64,000 bases of DNA from an uncultured Phascolarctobacterium sp. Lineage in GTDB: Bacteria; Bacillota; Negativicutes; Acidaminococcales; Acidaminococcaceae. The notes beneath the pieces were generated by a model. The model saw only the letters and a list, made by a program, of their open reading frames with translations. It was not told the origin of the DNA and made no database searches. This document shows positions 27,138 through 34,324 of the stretch, in pieces. The position numbers were made by a program, and so were the translations under genes. Location of the stretch: the NCBI GenBank assembly GCA_900757795.1, contig CAAEPE010000050.1, positions 30,908 through 94,907 of the forward strand. The letters are read 5' to 3'. The stretch's first letter is position 1. Each line of letters starts with the position of its first letter.

Positions 27138-28355
27138 ATGAATATAAAAATAAAGAAAATAGGATTAGATTTTATTTTTAATATTATGGCTATACTGGTA
27201 CTAACAGCTACACAGCAATTAGTTGTATATCCAGGTATTTCAAGAATTTGTGGTTCCAATGAGTATGGTGCCATTTTAACAATAATGGGGATAGTATACA
27301 CAGTTTCTGGAACAATGGGAGAGGGCTTAAATAAATTAAGATTAATATTAAATAAAGATTACTTTGATAAAGGATTAAAAGGAGACTTTAATATATTACT
27401 AATATTTAATATTATTTTACTTTTAATGTTGTCAATGATTGATGTCGCCTTTTTTAAATTAATATCTAAAAATTTATTTATCGCTTTTATTCTTGTGTTA
27501 TTGACAACTTTAAGATTATATTTATCTGTAGAATTTAGGCTAAATTTGAATTATGCTAAGGTCTTGTATCTTAATTTTATTATTAGTTTTGCGTATCTTA
27601 TTGTAGTTATGCTTTATGTGATATATAGATTTAACTCTCATTTTTGGTACATGATTTTTATTATTGCAGAATTATCTGGAAATATATACTTAATCTATTA
27701 TACAAATTTGTTAAAAGAGCCATTAGTAAAAACATATATGTTTTTTAATACATTAAAAAAATACTGTATAATAATGTATTTATCGTTTGTCTCGAATATT
27801 ATATATTATCTTGATAGAAGTATTATCTATCCATTATTAGGTGGAGAAGCAGTTGCAGTTTTTTTTGCTGCTACAGCTGTGGGGAAAGCCGTAGGTTTAT
27901 TGATTTCTCCAATGTCTATTGTTTTATTAAGTTACTTATCTCAATCAGATTTCAGATTAGATAGAAAAAGGTACTGGAAAATAAATATATTATCATCTTT
28001 ACTAGGGATTATTTGCTATATTTTCGTTATAATGATTACTGACTTTACTGTTAATATTTTTTATCCATCATTATATGAGAATGCCAAGCAATTTTTTATT
28101 TTAGCTAATATTATACCTATATTGGGAGGAATAGCCAATATGTCACAACCAACAGTTTTGAGATATGCATCATTAAACAAACAAGCAATTATACAAACAA
28201 TAGAACTTTTTGTATCGGTATCTGTGTTTTATTTTAGTATAAAAAACAGTGGATTAAATGGTCTATGTATGGCTTGTATATTTTTATATATAATGCGCAT
28301 CCTAGTTCTATGGTTTTTGGGTGACCAAGTAGTAAGATATAATGATAATATATAA
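27138..28355 (+). CDS. Wzx-like polysaccharide flippase
   Basis: The 405-residue integral membrane protein has about twelve hydrophobic segments and the start pattern of polysaccharide/lipid II-type flippases (a short basic N-terminus, then FNIMAILVLTATQQLVVYPGISR, followed by GSNEYGAILTIMGI). It should turn undecaprenyl-linked repeat units across the inner membrane. Only a weak GGGG ribosome site lies upstream. Low GC and heavy use of A/T-ending codons mark it as part of the variable segment. Assignment rests on topology and position. Confidence 0.75.
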   Translation: MNIKIKKIGLDFIFNIMAILVLTATQQLVVYPGISRICGSNEYGAILTIMGIVYTVSGTMGEGLNKLRLILNKDYFDKGLKGDFNILLIFNIILLLMLSMIDVAFFKLISKNLFIAFILVLLTTLRLYLSVEFRLNLNYAKVLYLNFIISFAYLIVVMLYVIYRFNSHFWYMIFIIAELSGNIYLIYYTNLLKEPLVKTYMFFNTLKKYCIIMYLSFVSNIIYYLDRSIIYPLLGGEAVAVFFAATAVGKAVGLLISPMSIVLLSYLSQSDFRLDRKRYWKINILSSLLGIICYIFVIMITDFTVNIFYPSLYENAKQFFILANIIPILGGIANMSQPTVLRYASLNKQAIIQTIELFVSVSVFYFSIKNSGLNGLCMACIFLYIMRILVLWFLGDQVVRYNDNI

Positions 28356-28393
28356 CAATGATATAAATGTTCAGAAGAATGAAGGATTGGGAA

Positions 28394-29527
28394 ATGTTAG
28401 TAGATAAAACAGCACTAAAGATAAATAACGAATTGTTACTATGTTTAATAATCTTTATACCCAGTGTTATACAGGTGATAAAGGTTATCTTAGGAATAAA
28501 GATTGTTGAAGTTACTATAGGTTTATATTTGTCTATATTTCTTGTCTCTATCTTATCTAATCTAAAAATAGACAAGTTTTTTTTGAAGTTTATTAGTTTG
28601 TTTTTATTGATAGATTTAATTTTGTGGATGTACACTTTTGCATTTAATTTAATGCAAAATCCTAATATATTACTCAAAATGTTTGTTCAGCATTTTGGAC
28701 TAGTAATACCTATATTTTGTGTTGCTAGTAATCTAAAGGATTTAAGATATTTTTCGAAACTTGTATATTGGTTTGCTTTGTTTTTTTCAATACTATTTAT
28801 TCTTATATACATAACTTTAGGTAGGGTATCTATTGAAATTGATTACGATATGACGTTAGGTTATATTTTGGTATTCCTGTGCATTACTTTGGTATCTGAA
28901 AAAATTACTCTCAGATCTATTTTTTTATCTGCTTGTATGCTGATGTTATCATTAAAATTTGGATCAAGAGGATTGATAGGTGTTTTTTTAGCTTTTTTAT
29001 TTACGCGTTTTTGTTATTGCGGTTTTAAAACTAAACTTTTGCTCATGGGATTAGGATTTTTATCTTTGTGTGGTATTTATATTTTGTATATATTTGGGTT
29101 ATTTGGAGATTCAAGAACTATTAGGTTATTAACTAATAAAGATACCCTATTGTATGTAAGCGGCAGAGATAGAATTTTTGAGAGTTTAGAACCTTTTTTG
29201 GTTAATAGTCCTTTTTTTGGTAATGGGATTGGAATTGATCGTATAGTCATGAATAATTATGGTTTGTATGCTCATAATATATTTATTGAGAGTATAGTTG
29301 AAATGGGCGTTATCATACCTTTTATATTATTTGCTTTATTTGTTTTTTGCTTGTATAAAGCTAGCAAATTTTTAAAATTTTATAAATTTGCTCCACTAAT
29401 TGTATTTTTCGCTATGTCTTGTTCGTTATTATATAGTGAGTCTTTTTGGACTGATAGAAATTTTTGGGTTTTTTGTGGTTTATTAAGGAGTTATTTAATT
29501 AATTGCATAGAAGAAAATAAAGAGTAA
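28394..29527 (+). CDS. Wzy-like O-antigen/polysaccharide polymerase
   Basis: A polytopic membrane protein of 377 residues. It has about ten hydrophobic segments and a large loop late in the chain with GRDRIFESLEPFLVNSPFFG and YAHNIFIESIVEMG, the pattern seen in Wzy/O-antigen ligase-type proteins, where a His sits in the catalytic loop. ATG 28394 has AAGGA upstream. An ATG at 28367 in frame has no ribosome site. It follows the flippase by about 40 bp and is very AT-rich. Confidence 0.72.
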   Translation: MLVDKTALKINNELLLCLIIFIPSVIQVIKVILGIKIVEVTIGLYLSIFLVSILSNLKIDKFFLKFISLFLLIDLILWMYTFAFNLMQNPNILLKMFVQHFGLVIPIFCVASNLKDLRYFSKLVYWFALFFSILFILIYITLGRVSIEIDYDMTLGYILVFLCITLVSEKITLRSIFLSACMLMLSLKFGSRGLIGVFLAFLFTRFCYCGFKTKLLLMGLGFLSLCGIYILYIFGLFGDSRTIRLLTNKDTLLYVSGRDRIFESLEPFLVNSPFFGNGIGIDRIVMNNYGLYAHNIFIESIVEMGVIIPFILFALFVFCLYKASKFLKFYKFAPLIVFFAMSCSLLYSESFWTDRNFWVFCGLLRSYLINCIEENKE

Positions 29528-29528
29528 G

Positions 29529-29892
29529 ATTATTCATATATCGTATAAAAAAGAGAATTTTTTAGTGAAAGATATGGTAGAAAAGTATTCGGTATAAAAA
29601 GAGCTGAATATATTTGTTATATCGTGACGTTATATTATTACGTCGAAGATTTTTAATTTTGATTATATTAAGTTGGTACATGCGGATAGATGCTACTGAT
29701 GTATACAAAATGCTTCTATGATAGCAAGGGGGTATGTATGACTATGTTTTTGCTACTCATAAATAGTTTTTATTCATGCATTCGAGCGATGTTTCTACAA
29801 GTAATGTCAATACTAGTATAGTTGTACGCGATTTTGGTTTTAATCATAGATGTCTCTGTGATAAGATTTGAACATAAAAGATTTTATATGTA
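29529..29892 (+). pseudogene. Decayed glycosyltransferase-like fragment
   Basis: The stretch between the polymerase and ugd has no intact ORF, but one frame begins KIIHISYKKENFLVKDMVEKYSV and another continues FNFDYIKLVHADRCY, reminiscent of a GT4-type N-terminus. Stops break every frame. A glycosyltransferase origin is a guess from this resemblance and from the location. Confidence 0.3.
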
Positions 29893-29919
29893 ATGAATAT
29901 TAAGAAGGAGATTTTTAAC

Positions 29920-31170
29920 ATGAGAAATTTCAAAGATTTAAAAATTGCTGTAGCTGGTACTGGCTATGTTGGCTTATCTATTGCAACTTTGCTAAGTCAA
30001 CATCATCAAGTAATGGCTGTTGATATTATACCTGAAAAAGTGGAGCTGATTAATAATAAAAAATCACCTATTCAAGATGAGTATATTGAAAAGTATTTGG
30101 CAGAAAAAGATTTAAATTTAACAGCTACTTTAGATGCCAAAGCAGCTTACAGTGATGCTGATTTTGTAGTTATTGCTGCGCCTACAAATTATGACAGTGA
30201 AAAGAATTTTTTTGATACCAGCGCTGTAGAAACTGTAATTAAATTTGTAATGAAATATAATCCTAATGCAATTATGGTTATCAAATCTACCATTCCTGTG
30301 GGATATACTACATCTATTTGCGAGAAAATGGGTAGTAAAAATATTCTTTTCAGTCCGGAATTTTTACGCGAGAGCAAAGCTCTTTATGATAATCTTTATC
30401 CCAGCCGCATTATTGTTGGCACAGATTTAGAGGATGAACGCTTGGTAGAAGCAGCTCATATTTTTGCAGATTTACTCAAAGAAGGTGCTATTAAAGAAGA
30501 TATTCAGACTTTAATTATGGGATTTACGGAAGCTGAAGCTGTAAAACTTTTTTCTAATACCTATCTTGCTTTGCGTGTCTCTTATTTTAATGAATTAGAT
30601 ACATATGCTGAAATGAAAGGCTTAGATACTCAACAAATTATTGATGGTGTGTGTCTTGATCCTAGAATTGGCAGCCATTATAATAATCCGTCCTTTGGTT
30701 ATGGCGGATATTGCTTGCCCAAGGATACTAAACAACTATTGGCCAACTATCAAGATGTGCCAGAGAATTTGATTGAAGCTATTGTTGAATCTAATCGCAC
30801 TCGCAAGGATTTTATTGCTGACCGCGTTTTAGAAATTGCCGGTGCTTATGAAGATAACGACAGCTTGGATTGCAGTAAGGAACACGAGGTAGTAGTTGGC
30901 GTTTACAGATTAACAATGAAGAGTAATTCTGATAATTTCCGTCAAAGCTCCATTCAAGGCGTTATGAAACGAATTAAGGCCAAAGGTGCAAAAGTAATTA
31001 TTTATGAGCCAATGCTGCATGATGGTGATACTTTTTTTGGCAATGTGGTTGTCAATGATATGAATAAATTCAAGATTCAAAGTCAGGCCATTATTGCTAA
31101 TCGTTACGATAGCTGTCTGGATGATGTAAAGGACAAAGTATATACTAGAGATATTTTTATGAGAGACTGA
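29920..31170 (+). CDS. ugd: UDP-glucose/UDP-sugar 6-dehydrogenase
   Basis: The 416-residue NAD-dependent enzyme oxidises UDP-glucose to UDP-glucuronate. N-terminal Rossmann motif AVAGTGYVGLSIATLL, catalytic region GFGYGGYCLPKDTKQLL with the nucleophilic Cys, and C-terminal UDP-binding domain (GVYRLTMKSNSDNFRQSSI). An in-frame ATG at 29893 precedes the AAGGAG site, so ATG 29920 is the start. GC content returns partly to the genome norm. It supplies an acidic sugar for the polymer. Confidence 0.92.
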   Translation: MRNFKDLKIAVAGTGYVGLSIATLLSQHHQVMAVDIIPEKVELINNKKSPIQDEYIEKYLAEKDLNLTATLDAKAAYSDADFVVIAAPTNYDSEKNFFDTSAVETVIKFVMKYNPNAIMVIKSTIPVGYTTSICEKMGSKNILFSPEFLRESKALYDNLYPSRIIVGTDLEDERLVEAAHIFADLLKEGAIKEDIQTLIMGFTEAEAVKLFSNTYLALRVSYFNELDTYAEMKGLDTQQIIDGVCLDPRIGSHYNNPSFGYGGYCLPKDTKQLLANYQDVPENLIEAIVESNRTRKDFIADRVLEIAGAYEDNDSLDCSKEHEVVVGVYRLTMKSNSDNFRQSSIQGVMKRIKAKGAKVIIYEPMLHDGDTFFGNVVVNDMNKFKIQSQAIIANRYDSCLDDVKDKVYTRDIFMRD

Positions 31171-31263
31171 TTGCTGATTAAAAGGAAAGAAGTATTTTGC
31201 TGCATTCTATTAATTCTATATTTAAGAAAAATATAGAATATTAAATACTGGAGATGTGTAAGT

Positions 31264-32454
31264 TTGAGTAGACATTTGAATGTAAAAAATACAATGGCCA
31301 TATCATTGGCAGTAGCCTTGTGTTTGCAACGTTTATCTATGGCTATAGGAAGTATATTTTTAGGCATTTCTATAGTATGTTTTTTATATTTACTGAAACA
31401 ATCATATAATGATAGAAATTTGAGAGAAAGGATAGAACAGTATAAAGCTTATTATTTGATTTTTGCTTTTACAATTTTATCTTTTCTTCCTTCTGTTATT
31501 TTTTCTGAAAATATGAAGGATTCGTTAAAACTATTTTGTGAAATGTGGTTCTACCGCATGATGCCTTTTTATATTATTACATTATTTATAGACAGTAAGA
31601 AATTGTTAAAGTTGCTCTTTATATGTCTTTTATGTTCAATAAGCATAGACAGTTTAGTAGCTTTGGGACAAGTATTGTTAGGTATTACTTATCGAGGTTG
31701 GGGATTTGGGGGTAATTCCTTAAACTTGGCTTCTATTTTAAGTATTGTTATTCCTATAGTTTTGGTGGTTATCTTGGATAACACTTTTTTATTAAATCTC
31801 AAGAAAAAATTTTCCATAGCTTTTTTTTGTATGATATTAGGCGTATTAGCTGGTAAAAGCAGAGGAGCATGGCTTACACTGAGTATCGTAGCGACCATTA
31901 TCATATTAATATATGCAATGAGAAATAAAAGATTATTAGTGTATGGTATATTGGCTTTTATATGCTTAGGAGGTTTTTTTGTAACATCTAATGATTATAA
32001 AAATCGATTTATTTCCATTGCTGATACAACTATTAATAATTCTAATTTAGCCCGTATTAGCTTATGGAAATCCAGTTGGAATATGATTAAAGACCATCCA
32101 ATAGTGGGAGTTGGTTTAGGACAATTTGGAAATGAATATCAAACAAAATATTTTTTGGAAAAGAAATTTTCTCATTATAATCACTGTCACAATAATATAT
32201 TAAAAATTTGGACCGAAACTGGTACTATTGGTCTTATTGGTTTTTTAATCATGTCTTTATATATTTTGTTAAGCAATTTTAGAATTTGGTTCAAAGATAA
32301 AAATCCATATTCCTTGATGATTTGGAGCAGTTGGCTAAGTTTTATGATTTTTGGTATGTTTGATGTAATTATTGATCATGCAGCAATTACTAAAATATGG
32401 TGGTTTCTTTTGGGTACGTTATTAGTTATGTTAAATAAAAGACTATCATTATAA
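31264..32454 (+). CDS. O-antigen ligase family protein (WaaL/Wzy_C)
   Basis: The 396-residue membrane protein has about ten to twelve helices and the Wzy_C signature in its large periplasmic loop: HPIVGVGLGQFGNEY, then HYNHCHNNILKIWTETGTIG with the conserved His. It could ligate the finished glycan to lipid A-core or act as a second polymerase. The likely start is TTG 31264, with GGAG 10 bp upstream; no ATG gives the full first helix. It is the last gene of the polysaccharide locus. Confidence 0.8.
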   Translation: MSRHLNVKNTMAISLAVALCLQRLSMAIGSIFLGISIVCFLYLLKQSYNDRNLRERIEQYKAYYLIFAFTILSFLPSVIFSENMKDSLKLFCEMWFYRMMPFYIITLFIDSKKLLKLLFICLLCSISIDSLVALGQVLLGITYRGWGFGGNSLNLASILSIVIPIVLVVILDNTFLLNLKKKFSIAFFCMILGVLAGKSRGAWLTLSIVATIIILIYAMRNKRLLVYGILAFICLGGFFVTSNDYKNRFISIADTTINNSNLARISLWKSSWNMIKDHPIVGVGLGQFGNEYQTKYFLEKKFSHYNHCHNNILKIWTETGTIGLIGFLIMSLYILLSNFRIWFKDKNPYSLMIWSSWLSFMIFGMFDVIIDHAAITKIWWFLLGTLLVMLNKRLSL

Positions 32455-32455
32455 T

Positions 32456-32565
32456 CGAGGTACCTTATGCCCATATTTTCTAGCTTCACCAAGCGTAATT
32501 ATTTAATAAAAACCTTGCATTTTTAATTAACGTCTATGTATGGTGTTGCAGAGCAGTGTGCTGAA
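32456..32565 (+). pseudogene. Remnant of the start of a second Cas12a-like gene
   Basis: From the ribosome site on, this stretch aligns base by base with the start of the intact Cas12a-like gene at 34315. ATG 32467 gives MPIFSSFTKRNYLIKTLHF then stop, against MSIFSCFTRRNNLIKTLQF in the intact gene. After the stop the resemblance continues (LTSMYGVAEQ against LTPVYATAEQ) and ends in another stop near 32565. About 110 bp survive. The pair is diverged, so the duplication is old. Confidence 0.85.
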
Positions 32566-32586
32566 TAGTGAAAAGGAGTATCAATT

Positions 32587-33246
32587 ATGGGAAAAGCAAT
32601 TAAATTAATAGATGATGAACAGCAACTGAAAGACAAATTGCAAAAAGCTTGTGAAGATTATTGGCAATTTCTAAATGGTAAAGGTTCTTCGGATGGTAAA
32701 AATTTGAGTAAATTAAGCAATGAGATGGCAAAAATGGCTCATGAATTGCATATGTCTTTGAAAAAGAGAAAATTAGAGCCTAAGCATCATGCTTTTATGA
32801 TAAAAAATAGAGGATGCCAACCAGAAGAAGAAGATTTTTATAGACATATTCATCCCATAGAAGATTTACTAGCTTTTATAGATGATAGAAATGCTAACGA
32901 TGATCCTATTGATGTTACCCTAGGAAAAGAGTTTGTCATGAAAATCTATACAAGAAGATGGAAACATGAAGATGATTATCACATAAAAAGAACAGAGTCA
33001 GGATGGGATATTGAAGTGTTATCCATTAATGGAGAATGTGATAAAACTGGTTTTCCTTATTTATATAAGAATTTAGATCACGATGAGGTTTGTTATCCAA
33101 AGCAACTGGGGGATTTTATGGAGCGATTGTGGGATAAGGCTGCCGAAAAAGGGTTAAAAGAACGTGAGGTTCAAAAATCATTAAATCAAATTGCAAGATG
33201 GATTAATACATGTGAAAAGAATGTACCAGAAGGAATATTAAAATGA
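32587..33246 (+). CDS. Unknown protein coupled to a cyclase-like gene
   Basis: A 219-residue soluble, charged protein that I do not recognise. The N-terminal third is predicted helical (residues 10-65, rich in Lys/Glu), the middle is beta-like and Trp-containing (KIYTRRWKHEDDYHIKRTESGWDIEVLSI), and the C-terminus is again helical. No membrane segment or signal peptide is present. The ATG follows AAAGGAG. Its stop overlaps the start of the next gene (ATGA), so the two are a translationally coupled pair. AT-rich compared with the Cas12a-like gene. It may be the partner or effector of the cyclase-like protein, by analogy with two-gene defence modules, but this is inference. Confidence 0.75.
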   Translation: MGKAIKLIDDEQQLKDKLQKACEDYWQFLNGKGSSDGKNLSKLSNEMAKMAHELHMSLKKRKLEPKHHAFMIKNRGCQPEEEDFYRHIHPIEDLLAFIDDRNANDDPIDVTLGKEFVMKIYTRRWKHEDDYHIKRTESGWDIEVLSINGECDKTGFPYLYKNLDHDEVCYPKQLGDFMERLWDKAAEKGLKEREVQKSLNQIARWINTCEKNVPEGILK

Positions 33247-34052
33247 CTAATATGATTAACAGTGGAGAGTATCAAAAAAGAAGAGAAGAACGTTTAAAAA
33301 CTTCTAAGCCAGTAAATAATAAACAACGGAATAGAGGAGCAGTGACGTTTTTAGATGTGCTAGGCTGGAAAGGGATTTGGAGAGATGAGAAAAATGATGA
33401 TACTGGAGAAAATGCAAAAGACCGGTTGTCAAGATTTATTAAAGAAATAGAAAAACAAGCTAAAGAAATTGTCCTAAAATATTCATTTAATAAACTAGAA
33501 GATAAAACACTTGAAGTTGATCAACAGTATTCACTAAATAAGTTAGAAAGAGGTAAGAATTTTGAAGTTGAACTGTTGAGCATTTCAGATACAATAGTGT
33601 TTTTTACCAGTGGATCGGCACAAGATGCTATATCTATTCACTGTGAATTGTGTGCGTGGACTTTGAACAACGCTTTAAAAAAGGGGTTTCCTTTACGAGG
33701 AGCTATTGGTTATGGCGTATATGATCATGATGAAAGCATTATGATTGGTCCAGCCGTGGATGAAGCTGCAAGTTGGCATGAGAGTACGGATTGGATTGGA
33801 GTTGTTTTGTCTCCGTCTGTTTATTTTGAATTAGAACGAAAATTACCTAAATGTGCAGTAGAATATTCTAAAATACCTTATAAAAAAGGAGTAAAGGGAA
33901 CTAACTGGTGTGTAGATTGGAATTACGGAAATGCCGAAAATAACTATAAGGAGATTTGTGCAGCTTTTTCTAATAGAGGACCTCATATGCAGGAAGTAGC
34001 ACCAAAGTACCTCAATACTTTAGATTTTTTGACTAGAGAGATGAATAATTAA
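33243..34052 (+). CDS. Class III nucleotidyl cyclase-like protein (Pycsar-like candidate)
   Basis: The 269-residue protein shows the pattern of class III cyclase catalytic domains: FLDVLGWKG with Asp38 in the first metal position, LLSISDTIVFF with Asp116 in the second, then FPLRGAIGYG and the late helix GPAVDEAASWHE. Known Pycsar cyclases are divergent class III enzymes making cCMP or cUMP, and similar stand-alone proteins occur in defence loci. The usual Asn/Arg transition-state pair of the last helix is not obvious, so activity is uncertain. A basic tail (residues 10-32) and a short YSxNKLE repeat (80-101) precede and follow the first strand. Coupled to the upstream gene by an ATGA overlap. 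Confidence 0.55.
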   Translation: MTNMINSGEYQKRREERLKTSKPVNNKQRNRGAVTFLDVLGWKGIWRDEKNDDTGENAKDRLSRFIKEIEKQAKEIVLKYSFNKLEDKTLEVDQQYSLNKLERGKNFEVELLSISDTIVFFTSGSAQDAISIHCELCAWTLNNALKKGFPLRGAIGYGVYDHDESIMIGPAVDEAASWHESTDWIGVVLSPSVYFELERKLPKCAVEYSKIPYKKGVKGTNWCVDWNYGNAENNYKEICAAFSNRGPHMQEVAPKYLNTLDFLTREMNN

Positions 34053-34324
34053 ACAAAGAAAATACGAAAAATATATGATATTAAATCTATATTTTATTAA
34101 AAATGCTTAATTTACAAAAATAGCACTAAATTGTTTTAGAACTAGCTACGATTAGAAGGTAAAATAATTATGAAATTGTTTTATTGTATAAAAAATTGTT
34201 TCATCAACTGAGTACGATATATCCTGCCCTACGTTATACGTTTAATGTATTCAAATCTGCCAAGTGAGAAAAGCTTTTTCAGCAAAATGAAATTCAGGAA
34301 TAAATTTGTCAAAGAGGTATCTCC
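34053..34324. other. Leader region of the Cas12a-like gene
   Basis: A 272-bp AT-rich region without an ORF. It contains a degenerate direct repeat (annotated separately) and AGAGGT before the ATG at 34325. No Cas12a-type repeat handle (TTTCTAC...GTAGAT) was found on either strand. Confidence 0.5.
34128..34218 (+). repeat. Degenerate direct repeat upstream of the Cas12a-like gene
   Basis: AAATTGTTT...AACTnnnTACGAT occurs at 34128-34152 and 34193-34218, matching at about 20 of 25 positions, 65 bp apart start to start. A shorter AAATTGTTTTA lies between (near 34174). It could be an operator or a decayed guide repeat. Confidence 0.45.
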
